Assembly (NCBI RefSeq): GCF_024763615.1
Contig: NC_077223.1
Coordinates: 24,800,001-24,864,000, forward strand
Source: Phlebotomus papatasi
Taxonomy: Eukaryota; Arthropoda; Insecta; Diptera; Psychodidae
Reading direction: 5' to 3'
DNA: 64,000 nucleotides
Below are positions 11,438-21,420 of this stretch, piece by piece. Position numbers and translations under genes: made by a program. The notes beneath the pieces were generated by a model. The model ran no database searches, was not told the origin of the DNA, and saw only the letters and a program-made list of their open reading frames with translations. Positions within the stretch are counted from its first letter, which is position 1; every line of letters starts with the position of its first letter.

Positions 11438-11857
11438 CTGAAAAAATAAGGAGATCGCTCCAATAAACCCATATTTTCGGTGTTTCCCATTGAAGCACTT
11501 GCGCACATTTCACAAATGCACTTTTTCTTCAGAAAATATGTAATTATTTTAATTGAGCACTTCACTTACGGTTAACAATAAAGTTTAAGACTTAATTTCA
11601 CTAAAATTTGCCAGATATAGTGCATAAACGTCAAGAAATTAATAAACAACAATCAGCTTACTTGCCTTTTTCATAAGAAAAAATGGTCGATCGATGAATT
11701 TTTTCGACGGTGAAAAGTTACACTGTCAATTGAAATGAGACTTTTAAATGTTAAAACTTATTTATATGAATGGATTTACGCTTCATTTGAACCACAAGGA
11801 ACTAAATAATAAAAATATAGCACAGAAAATATATGAATAAAAATATAATTAGAGTAT

Positions 11858-13680
11858 TAGGTGAGATTCTTAACAATCTCACCTACTATAATCCTAACAA
11901 AATTTCATGTCGTCCGATCGCGCTCAAACTTGGCCAAAATGTGTTTCGCCACTTCCTGATCACGAATATATGGGGGGCTAAGTTACGTTCCCGGCCGGCC
12001 GGCCGTCCGGCCGCTCTTTGGAGCTTAATAGCTCCTAAACTAAAAAAGATATCGACTTGCGGTTTTCGGCAAAAGTTAAATATCGTATGAAAATTGCAAC
12101 ATGGTGCATTGACCCCCCACCCCCCACCCCTCCTTCCGCCATTTTGAAGACCCCCCTTTTTTTGTTTTCTCAATAGCTCCGCCCCTATGGCATCGAGCGG
12201 GCTCAAATTTTAGTATGTTATAGCTGGGCCTTAGAGATTTCCATCAGTACCAAACTTAAGGTCACCCGACCCCCCTGACCCGAGCTATAAGGGTCCAAAA
12301 AAAATTTCTTAAAATGGCCATAACTCCGGTTCTAATTGTCAGAATTTAAAAAGTGAGGGCTTTTTGGAAAGCTCTCGTGAAATGCCAATTCCCCTTCTAA
12401 CATCGCAAGTTCATAAAACCACCGCTAGGGGCGCTATTATTAAAAAGAAAATTTTTAAATCTTAAAAGTTAAATAACTCAAAAATTCCTTATGCAATCGG
12501 GCTGAAATTTTAGTATGTTGTAGCCGTTGATTATACCTATCAAACAAAAAAAACCTTAAGTCGATCCATAACCCCTGACCCGAGCTATAAGGGGTCAAAG
12601 TTCGAACATTGACCGGCCTCTATCTCCGGTTCTAATTAACATAGAGACATAAATTTTACCTTTTTGGTTTCGTCTCGATGAGCACTTTCAAATGGAAGTT
12701 CAAAAAGTCACCACAGGTGGCGCTGTGATAGCGTCAAAATTCATCGAAATTCAAAGACATTTTTCTCAAAAACGGCATTGTGCAAGTTAATGAAATTTCA
12801 GTATGTTGTAGTCCAGTCTAGGACGTTTCCAAAATGGTGCGTAAGTGCGCTGTGGTTAAAACAGAACCGGAGATATGAGGGGTCAAAGTTCACAAAATTC
12901 AAAAAATCATATCTCCGGTTCTATGTGACCGATTTTGATGAATGAGGGCTTAAACGAAAGATCTCACCAAATGCTACAACTTTCTAGAATGTTTGAACTT
13001 CGTGGGACCAACACCAGGGGCGCCACAGTCGAAAAACCAATTTCAATATCACATAACCTCAATTATCTCGACTGTCGCTGAACCGATTTTGATGATTACT
13101 TCAACATAATTGTAGAGCACATTTGTCTCTACATTTCGTCCATACATCATTTTCCACTCGGACCACGCTATCACTCCGATTTTGCCGTTTAAGTGTGAAA
13201 AAATTGATTTTTCCCATAATAACGCTTTGAAATCACTCAGATGCCAATTTGACTGCCTCTACTGCACAAAGACACTTAAAATAGGGTTTTAAATGGAAAG
13301 TCCCGCAAAATACAACAATTCTTTGATATAGTTGAAGTTCAACAAATGATTACTTGGGGAACTCTGGATGAAAAAACAAGTTAAGAAACAAAAAACCTCG
13401 CTTATCTTGGCTTCTGAGTAATCGATGAGATCATGTTCTATGGGAAAATTATAGAGAACATTCTGGTCTACATTTCACCCATATATCACTTTTCTGTCAG
13501 TTCATCCAAATCCTTGATATTTTGTTTTAAATACAAAATTTGTATAATTTCACGAATTTTATTCAAGATAATTGAATGGCGTCTCCCAACTTCAGCTCTA
13601 AATCGAATTTGCATGCACTCCGAGTTAGCTCACGTTAAGAATCTCACCTACATAAGCCGGTTAGGATTATCTGTCCTTTT
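11858..13680. repeat. 1.8-kb dispersed repeat R12 (full-length or long copy)
   Basis: Begins with a small hairpin (TAGGTGAGATT, loop, AATCTCACCTA) and ends with TTAAGAATCTCACCTACATA then GCCGGTTAGGATTATCTGTC. A truncated copy sharing only the last 720 bp is at 47216-47934, ending at the same place. The body contains repeated phrases such as TAACTCCGGTTCTAATT and AATTTTAGTATGTT, suggesting internal duplication. GC-rich patches occur at 11990-12020 and 12112-12160. No open frame of note. A fixed right end with a variable left end is seen in Helitrons and in LINE- or SINE-type elements; I cannot decide which. It is inserted in the Tigger-like element. Confidence 0.75.
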
Positions 13681-13760
13681 ATTATGGAAAAAATAAGTTT
13701 CCATTTGGAGTAGCAAAAAATTTCCAATTGGAGCAGGTTTTGATTTAGCTTAATTTACCC

Positions 13761-13953
13761 TACTCTCCCTTCGAACGTTCATGCCTTCGAATAATGTGAA
13801 TTTTCTTTTATTTTTCCTAGAGACTTATACACAATTATCACATAATTATCAATAATTGATGATGCTACCTAATATTTAATAAAAATTTGTAAATCTCTTA
13901 GAGAAAATAAAAGAAAATTCACATTATTCAAAGGCATGAACGTTCGAAGGGAG
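13761..13953. mobile_element. Hairpin MITE inside the Tigger right terminal repeat
   Basis: TCTCCCTTCGAACGTTCATG continues through CCTTCGAATAATGTGAATTT and is repeated inverted near 13905-13953. The arms are about 48 bp with a single small difference and a loop of about 95 nt. It splits the right terminal repeat of the composite element around it. Confidence 0.85.
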
Positions 13954-13967
13954 AATACTTCCCCCTA

Positions 13968-15904
13968 TATCTGTGAACTGCCTCACAGCAAAAATATTTT
14001 CACTTTTCAGTTGAAATGTTCTAATCGAATAGGAATAACTTCCAGTACAATAGTTTTTCAGAGTTTTTGAAACAATTGCAGGAAAATGTTAAAGAGATGG
14101 AACACAAAAAGCTAGAGGCAGAAAAAATTAATGTTTAACAATATATATATTGAAGTTTCCTCAAGTGGACTGAAGAATAAATGGTTGAAAACAAGACAAA
14201 TGATGCGTTAAATGGATTCAAAATTGCTCAGATACTTTGTGCATTTTACACTCTCTGTGGCCAGAGGAAAAACGAGTTGAATGGCATGAAAAATGACTCA
14301 CAAGTCTCCAAGTTTGTCTATTCGCTGAACAAACCCCTTTTGGGATCACATAAAAAAGAACCAGTAGGGTACTTTTATGTCGATTTTACTGAAACACCAT
14401 TTAATTGCATTCACTTTTCCAAAGGTTTTTATTTCGTTGAAAACTTTTAAATGCCTCTCAGAAGAGGACCAAACTATTTTCACTTGGCAAGCCTCTCAGT
14501 CAATATTTTGGCACACACAAAAGGGATACAGGATACTGGTGTTTTGCCTTAGTACTAGTCGTGTAGGGTTTTTTTTTTGGATGAAAAACCAACTAGAAGT
14601 TGCAAAAGTTAAACGTCCAATTGAAAACAGCTTACGAAGCTTTTCTGGGAAATTGAAGGAAATCATAACATATGTTGCGCTTTGAATGTGATTTACCTTT
14701 CGATGTGGAAATTCACCCTGATATGAAAAATATTGATGAATATTTGCCTACCAAGTAATACATTATTGCTTTTGCCTTAAAGTTCAGATGTACAATAATT
14801 TTTTTCAGGAGATTACGAATTTTTGGGTTATTAAACACTATTGAAGTCTATAATAACCCCTTAATTGATTTTACAATAAAAAACGTCAAAGTAAATGTGA
14901 TTAGCCCTTACAAGCATACGTTACCAGGGATTTTTGGGACAAAATCTTTGAAATTTTATAACTCGGGATATCTCTAAGCATAGCTGTGAGATAACTTTTA
15001 GGGAGAAGAATCAAATTGGGCAATTTCATTCCCCATAGGTTAAAAAATGGCCTCGCCTTTGAACAAGTTGTGCCACTCGGCTTTAAATAGTCGAATCATT
15101 AAGTAAATTGCTAAAGGTAGCTCAAGATCTTCAACCTGTGGCTAAAAGTACCTATGATCTTCATAATTTAGAACTTATCGAAAAAATAAGGTTCTACATT
15201 GGATTGCATAAGCTGGGACTGTTACAAATCCTTCTAAACTCAGTTGGATTCCAAATATTGCGTTTTCAGGGAAAATAGAACGTGATATGGGTTGAAACAT
15301 TTGCACACATTTTGTATTATAGTTGTTTATTTGCACAGTGGCTTTTGACATGAATTTTCCGGAAGGAGTAACACGAATCACCCCATCTTTAAACAAGGTA
15401 CTAACACATGGGGTGAATATTTCTTTCCCACATATTTTGTATCTCAGCAGAATGAGAGAAATTGACGATGAAAATGATACTTGGGCAAACTGTTTCAATT
15501 TTCGGAATTTCCCCTTAACACACCCATTCAAAAGTCGTACCAAAATTCCCTTATAATTTATGTGTGAATCGAGTAAATAGTCAGAGCTTTTGTGCTTTTA
15601 TTGACAATACCATTGATGTTGTGGATTTAAAATGTATACTCAAACTGACACGATTTGACTTTATTTACCACGAAATATACCGACAGAATGGGAATGAGAT
15701 TTAGATTGCAAAGAAGATCAACTATCTATTATACATGATGTAATAATAATCCATAAATCAGTTAGAACTGAGAAAGTAATTTGATGCATGGGTTTTCTTT
15801 TAGATTATTCTGAAATAATTACAAAACAATGGACTTCAAATCGCAATCTCTAACCGCTTGGCCATAACCTAAGACCATAGTTAGAAGAGAACATATTTTT
15901 GCTG
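13968..15904. other. Unrecognised stretch with coding-like fragments
   Basis: On the plus strand an 89-codon frame (14181-14450) overlaps a 102-codon frame (14377-14685) in another phase. Together they read like one broken protein of ordinary composition, including YSLNKPLLG, FYVDFTETPFNCIHF and SEEDQTIFTWQASQ. At 15175-15543 a 122-codon minus-strand frame and a 77-codon plus-strand frame (15323-15556) overlap. I recognise no family. It could be a decayed transposase or chance. Confidence 0.3.
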
Positions 15905-17041
15905 TAGGGGAGGGTGGGGCAGTTTCACCCCTAAATTGCAAAATGGATTTTGAGACCATTTTGTAGAAATATGATAAACAGAATTGAAACCTTATATATT
16001 CTGTGAGTTACGGTTGCGGGGTAATTTCAAGATAAATAATGAGGCAATTTTTGAGAAAGAAAAAATGTGTTTATATGAAACTTACGATATCAGAATTGAT
16101 TAAAATTACTATTTTAAAGTCTTCTAGGACTTTAAAACATAAAAATATAATTGAGCAAAAACTTTATAACAGAATTTTAACTCTTATTGATCATACAGTG
16201 AAAATAAAATATCGCCACAAATTTCCAATCCTATTTCTCATTAATTGAGCAATTTTCTTTAATATTTTATACAAAAGAAATGTCTTTTGTAAGTTCTAAG
16301 CTGATTCAGAACATAAATGGATCAATATGTCGCCTTAGAACATGTCGTTTTTAGTATAACAGTTTTATAATAGTATTTTAAAATCTTGAATTGTCATAAT
16401 ACTACAAAAAAATTATAATATCTTGCTGAAAACATTCTGAAAAATATTATAACAATTAACTTTAGCGTTTTTAAGCACTTAAAATCATTGAAAGATGGTT
16501 TTTTTTTAATTTTTTGTTAACGAGTTTTCAGAAAATCTATTTCCCAAAATTTCGAAATTTATCAACAAAAACAGGTACAAAACGTTCTCAGTGATTGCTT
16601 TAAGTTAATTTTGATTAAAAAAGTAAATTATTGGACACAGGAAACTTCTCCATGTGCTTGCTTGAAACTGCCCCTTACGCACTTTCGAGAATCAAATCAA
16701 AATTGCCAGAACCATGTTAGAATTCATTCAAGGCTAAATGCCTTATAATGATCATAAAACCACTAGTAAATTAATACAATTATGTTACTTCGATAGATAA
16801 GTGCAACGGTTCAGAAATTGTTGAAAATAAGACATTATAAAAAGTTTCATTTTATTGCAGTTTTATAAAATCAATTACAGAACTCAAACAAGAAGCGTTA
16901 CGAAATTAATTATTTTTATGAACATGGGTCTTAGTTATAGCTTCAGTAACATAATGGTTTTATTTCATTCCTTTCAAAGAGATAAGAAGAATATGCAAAA
17001 ATTGAAACTGCCCCGTCGTTAAACTGCCCCACCCTCCCCTA
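15905..17041 (+). mobile_element. 1.14-kb TIR element, copy A (TAGGGGAGGGTGGGGCAG)
   Basis: The left end TAGGGGAGGGTGGGGCAGTT and right end AACTGCCCCACCCTCCCCTA are inverted repeats with TA at each edge. Copy B at 17103-18266 is homologous along the whole length in reverse orientation, for example AAATTGCAAAATGGATTTTG and GAGGCAATTTTTGAGAAA. A 69-codon frame at 16039-16248 is partly kept in copy B (shared LIKITILKSS and TLKHKN), but no transposase is visible. Non-autonomous DNA transposon. Confidence 0.9.
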
Positions 17042-17057
17042 CCGGGTTCATTTAGTG

Positions 17058-17101
17058 TAGGGGAAGGTGCCCCACTTTCAAAGGTGTCCCACTTCCCCCT
17101 A
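17058..17101. mobile_element. 44-bp mini-element between two facing transposons
   Basis: TAGGGGAAGGTGCCCCACTT then TCAAAGGTGTCCCACTTCCC and CCTA. It is close to palindromic and matches only the terminal repeats of the family found at 6346, 18806 and 23164. It looks like two terminal repeats with almost no interior, in the spacer between copies A and B. Confidence 0.55.
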
Positions 17102-17102
17102 A

Positions 17103-18266
17103 TAGGGGAGGGTGGGGAAGTTTAACGACAGGGCAGTTTCAATTTTTGCATATTCTTCTTATCCCTTTGAAAGGAATGGAATAAAACCTTTATGTTATTG
17201 AAGAGATAACTGAGACCCATGTTCATAAAAATAATTAATTTCGTGACGTTTCTCGTTTGAATTCTGTAATTGATTTTATAAAACTGCATCAAAATGAAAC
17301 TTTTTGTAATGTTTTATTTTCAACAATTTCTGAACTATTGCACTTATCTATCGAAGAAACATAATTGTATTAAATAATCAGTGGTTTTATGATTATTATA
17401 AGGTATTTAGCGTTGAATGAATTCTAAGACGGTTCTGACAATTTTGATTTGAACTTCAAAAATGCGTGAGGGGCAGTTTCATGCAAGCACACGGAGATAT
17501 TTCCAGTGTCTGACAATTTACTTTTTAATCAAATTACTTTAAAATTATCATTGAAAACGTTTTGTAGCTGTTGTTGTCGATAAAGTTTGAAATTATGGGA
17601 AGTAGTATTTCCTAAAAGTTCATAAAAAAAAATAATAAAAAAAATCTTTCAGTGTTTTTTAAATGCTTAAAAATGATAAATTTAAATGTTATAATATCTT
17701 TTCAGAATGTTTACAGCAAGATATTGTAATTTTTTTTAGTATTATGCATAAAAATTCAAGACTTTAAAATACTATTATAAAACTGTTATACTAAAAAGGA
17801 GATGTTCTAAGGCAATATAATGATTCAACAATGTACAGAATTAGCTTATTACTATGGAACACATTTCCTTCGTATAAAAATTTAAAGAAAATTGTTCAAT
17901 TAATTAGAAATAGGCTTTGAAATCTTTGGCGATATTTTATTTTCTCTGTATGATAAATTCGTGTTCAAATTCTGTTATGAAGTTCTTGTTTGATAACATT
18001 TTTATGTTTTAGAGTCTTAGAAGACTTCAAAATAGTAATTTTAATCAATTCTGATATCGCAAGTTTCCTATAAACACGTTTTATTTTTCTCAAAAATTGC
18101 CTCATGTTTATCTTGAAATTGCCCCGCAAAGGGGGACTTTCACACATTCTGTCTTTCAAGTGAAATGAATTTGAAATAAAGTTTTACTTCTGTTTATAAT
18201 CTTTTTGCAAAATGGTCCCAAAATCTATTTTGCAATTTAGGGGTGAAACTGCCCCACCCTCCCCTA
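17103..18266 (-). mobile_element. 1.16-kb TIR element, copy B, inverted
   Basis: Reverse-oriented homologue of 15905-17041 with the same terminal repeats (left TAGGGGAGGGTGGGGAAG, right CTGCCCCACCCTCCCCTA). It differs by scattered substitutions and a short insertion near 18130-18190. With copy A it forms arms of more than 1.1 kb around a 61-bp spacer. Confidence 0.9.
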
Positions 18267-18805
18267 ATTTACGAAATCGTTCAGATCTTGATTTGTGAGA
18301 CCTCGGGTGCGATTGCCACAATAGTGAGATGAAATAAAAATATTGATATTACAACAATTAATGTGTTGGGTGTTTGTTTTTGTGTCGAATGTGTTAAATG
18401 CTATGAAATTATGATTTTAGATATTTGTTTGTTAAACCTATTGAGTTTTATTTTTGACCACTGTGTATATCAGGAATTGGTCCAATAGGTCTTATGACCT
18501 AAGACCTTGGTAAGGGGGGTTAGGGAAGGGGGGAAACAAAGAAAAAACAACAAAATATTGAAGCGTTTGTATTGATATTCATGATTACATTGTAAACTGA
18601 ACAATGTCCCAAATTGCAAAAATTACCCGGAACACCAAAATAAATTAATAATAGCATTTTTTGTTGCTTGAAGTTTACAAAGAGAACTATAATTAAATTT
18701 TTACCTTCCATTAACGATTCATTTTTTTGACATTATTTTTGTGAGCCTGCGGCAGATTGGGTAGTATTTTGGTAAAAATCATGAGTAAATATGACAGTTG
18801 TAAAG
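18267..18805. other. No recognisable feature
   Basis: AT-rich spacer with a G-rich patch near 18515-18535. The 63-codon minus-strand frame at 18520-18711 lacks any recognisable feature. Confidence 0.5.
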
Positions 18806-19041
18806 TAGATGGAAGTGGGGTTTCTACAAATTGGGGTACCTTTGAAAACGATTTTTTTCCTATTTTTAAATTGAACTGGATAACATGTTATAATAAATTA
18901 GCAATTTAACTCTACAAACTAAATATAAAGCTAAGTTATGTACATAAAGATAAAGCTCATTTAAAAATAGGAGAAAAAAGATATTTTCAAGTTGTCCATA
19001 TTCAGAGATGCTCCAATTCAAAAGCGCCCCACTTTTCCCTA
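18806..19041. mobile_element. MITE of the GGAAGTGGGG family
   Basis: The left end TAGATGGAAGTGGGGTTTCT includes GGGGTACCTTTGAAAACG. The inverted right end is AAAGCGCCCCACTTTTCCCTA. Inner CCTATTTTTAAATTGA pairs with TTTAAAAATAGGAG. It lies 300 bp downstream of the phosphatase stop codon. Confidence 0.75.
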
Positions 19042-19312
19042 GTGAAATATTATTGACAAACGAAAAATTAAGAAGTTATTAATCATTTTCCTATTTTATT
19101 TACTAAAATGATTTTTTTTAATTTTATTTCACATATTCTGAGTTGCAAATGCCCCGAGTTACAAGCAGAGGTCCCCTGCTTTATTCATTATCTAAGATTT
19201 TTTTGCTCACTCACGGGATAAGTGCCCTTCATCCAGAGGATACTAATGAGACACATGATTGGGATTTACCATTCTCTATTTGGAAATTAGAATTCAAAGG
19301 TTTTTCAATAAT
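19042..19312 (-). other. 3' flank of the phosphatase gene
   Basis: Sequence between the MITE at 18806-19041 and the poly(A) signal. The plus-strand frame at 19143-19406 is an antisense shadow of the gene end. Nothing else is visible. Confidence 0.5.
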
Positions 19313-19318
19313 TTTATT
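19313..19318 (-). terminator. Poly(A) signal of the phosphatase gene
   Basis: AATAAA on the minus strand, about 27 nt after the stop codon at 19347-19345. It implies a very short 3' UTR and supports ending the gene at exon 2. Confidence 0.6.
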
Positions 19319-19344
19319 TGCTTTAATTGTTGCAGTGTTGTTAT

Positions 19345-21388
19345 TCAGTAGCAGCATTTTGGTCCCTTGCCTATACAAGCTGCATATGCCATTAGATGTG
19401 GTATGAAAGTTTGTTCCATTACCCCTGTGAAGAGATGACTGTAGGGTCCGGATGCATAGACACCTACATCATCACCTCCATGAGTTTCTTCGTCTAGGGG
19501 TACTAAAAATGGATAGTGTGATGACCATTTGCTGAAATCCGAATTGTCTGGATTCAAACGTCCATATCTTGGGTACTGCGGCGATGTTAGAGGTCCATTG
19601 GCGTAACTCAGGGTCATATAAGGCATGTTATCGTATCCCATACGGTTGTCTACCTCTCCAAAAATGTCGTTTCCTCTTGTCTATAAAAAAAAAACTCATT
19701 TGATATAATGTGCTTTCCTGCAGGGAAATTTATTTAAACGATATAGAGGGAATTGGGGTAGGGGAAAGCGCGTTACCTTCGGAAGACTCAAGCTTCGGAC
19801 AATTAAATTTTTTTTCTATGTTCCTTATGTATTTAACCCTTAGCTCTTTTCTGAAGATTTGAGGCATTGGACTACCTATTAAAATATAATATTGTAATGG
19901 CCCAAATTAATTTATAACACATTGAAAAAAAATTTGTGCGAAACATAACTCGTCCGAAGGTAGCGTGCTTTCCCCTAGTAGTAAACATGGGGTAATTTTA
20001 AATACTGCGACTTCTTAAAATTAGACATTAGACTTCTGAGACCAAGATAAGTCTAAGTAGTGTAAAAATTAACAACAGTACTTTTTAATTTCCCTATGTT
20101 TACTACTGCCCCAGTTTCTCTTACTTACAGGATATCCCGATACAGTCATAGTATGAGAATGATCAGAGGATACCACAATTAGTGAATCTTCTTCGCTCAG
20201 CATTTTCCTAGCAGTCTGTATGGCCTTTTGGAATTCAATAGTCTCTCCAATTGCCGCTCTTGCCATGAGTTCATGATGTGCTAGATCGATTTTTCCACCT
20301 TCGACAAACAGGAAGAACCCTTTTTTATTCTTGCTTAGAATATTTATAGCAGTCCTGGTCATTTCTTCCAGAGTCGGCTCAGTAGCTTGAGTTCCCATTT
20401 CCTGAGTTTCTAGATGATACTGTAGATGAGATTTTTCAAATAGGCCCAACACTTTATCCGTAGACGAAGGTAGGTTTAGCAGGCCTTCACGGTTCCACAC
20501 ATATCTTTTCTTAGTTTGACCATAGTGGAGCCATTCGGAAATTAGGTCTCGTGAGTCATTACGATATCCGAACCCTCCTTCTTCATCTGGGAGCTTAGCA
20601 TCCCGGAAATGTCCCCTACCTCCACCTAGAATCACACTCAGTCGGGAACCAACAGGCCCATAAATCAATTGCTGGGCAATATCTAAAGTTTCTTTTGGAT
20701 TGCAACCACCTTCACGCACTTCAAAGTCATTCTCCCAATTTCTGTTAGATACATGTGCGTAACCAGCTGCTGGAGATGCATGAGTGACTCTAGTGGTAGT
20801 TACCAATCCTGCCGATAATCCTGCATCCAGAGCCCATTTAGTGATTGAATCAACATGGGTTGATGGATCATTTGCGGCATGGCAATCTCCATAAGGAACC
20901 TGACCATTAACACCAAGCGTATTGTAATTACACTTGACTCCAGTCATATAGGCGGTTCCTGAACAAGCAGATTCAGCAACTTGGGAATCTATACAGTATG
21001 TCTTAGACAGACCCGTGTAAGGGAATTTTTCAAAGGATAGCTCTGTCTCCTCACCACCCATAGCCACACGAGTAGCAAATAATGTGGGAATACTCATACC
21101 ATCACCAATGAAGAAAACTACATTCTTTGCTTTGTTTTCGTTGGGTTTTCGTCTAATTTTGTCCATAACATGCTGATGACCAAGGTTAGTCCAGTACTCA
21201 GTAGTTCTTTCCCATGGATATCCCAAAAATGGAGTTGTAGGTTCATATTTTGGTCCTGCACCCTTTCCTTGCTCTTTTTTCACTTTTTCACATTTTTCAG
21301 GATCAGTTTCTGCACAATTCTCTGATTGTGCTTCAACATAAGATAATATCGCAATTGAAAGACACAACAAAATCTGAAGCCACTTCAT
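19345..21388 (-). CDS. Alkaline phosphatase, two exons, 531 aa
   Basis: Hydrolyses phosphate monoesters at alkaline pH, probably extracellular or at the cell surface. Exon 1 is 21388-20129 (420 codons) and exon 2 is 19680-19345 (111 codons plus stop). The donor is CCT|GTAAGT and the acceptor TTTTTTATAG|ACA, phase 0. The N-terminus (MKWLQILLCLSIAILSYVEA) is a signal peptide. Visible family landmarks are FFIGDGM with metal-binding Asp96, AESACSGTAYMTGVK with nucleophile Ser140, TTTRVTHASPAAGYAH with Arg200, VEGGKIDLAHHE with Asp368 and His372, SSDHSH with Asp409-His410, and ETHGGDDV with His487. The length is normal for insect secreted or anchored forms. Two oddities: the residue before the nucleophile is Glu139, where the family normally has Asp, and no hydrophobic GPI-type tail follows AYAACIGKGPKCCY. 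It reads as a working gene with no frameshift. The exact paralogue cannot be named from sequence alone. Confidence 0.95.
19744..20122. mobile_element. MITE (TAAGAGAAACTGGGGC family) in the intron, split
   Basis: The right end (plus strand AGTAGTAAAC complement ... CCCCAGTTTCTCTTA at 20108-20122) pairs with a left end broken into TAGAGGGAATTGGGG (19744-19758) and GTAGTAAACATGGGG (19978-19992) by another MITE. Joining the two pieces gives a proper counterpart of the right end. Related to 68-237 and 7791-8006. Confidence 0.8.
19759..19977. mobile_element. Nested MITE (TAGGGGAAAGCGCG family)
   Basis: A 219 bp element with left end TAGGGGAAAGCGCGTTACCT then TCGGA. The inverted right end is TCCGAAGGTAGCGTGCTTTC then CCCTA. 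TA lies at both edges, consistent with TA duplication. It sits inside the left terminal repeat of the MITE around it. Confidence 0.9.
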
Positions 21389-21420
21389 AGTGCTTCTTAC
21401 TTAGACTTATTTCCAATATT

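Larger units (their letters stand above)
10287..13967 (-). mobile_element. Composite Tigger/pogo-like DNA transposon
   Basis: The left end is TAGGGGAAAGTAGGGTAACT, followed by AATTCAAAACCATTTCC. The matching right inverted end runs from about 13728 to 13760 (GTTTTGATTTAGC ... TTTACCCTACT). It is then interrupted by a hairpin MITE and resumes as TTCCCCCTA at 13959-13967. Omitting the insert restores a terminus equivalent to the left one. Inside are a minus-strand transposase remnant (10600-11437) and a nested 1.8 kb repeat (11858-13680). TA lies at both outer edges. Confidence 0.75.
19681..20128 (-). other. Sole intron of the phosphatase gene (448 bp)
   Basis: Bounded by GTAAGT at 20128-20123 and a poly-T tract plus TATAG at about 19690-19681. 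Removing the MITE at 19744-20122 leaves about 69 bp, an ordinary size for a small insect intron. The MITE edge starts about 6 nt inside the donor. Confidence 0.9.

Noticed and set aside
16039..16248. 69-codon frame in 1.1-kb element copy A as a protein gene
   Set aside because: Copy B keeps only part of it and neither shows a domain. Similarity is explained by whole-element homology.
19143..19406. 87-codon plus-strand open frame
   Set aside because: Overlaps the 3' end of the alkaline phosphatase in antisense and has no features of its own.
19681..20128. Extending exon 1 of the phosphatase to the stop at 20069
   Set aside because: The last residues after GYP come from the MITE. A consensus donor lies at GYP, and the next exon supplies the conserved TRGNDIFG and ETHGGDDV blocks.
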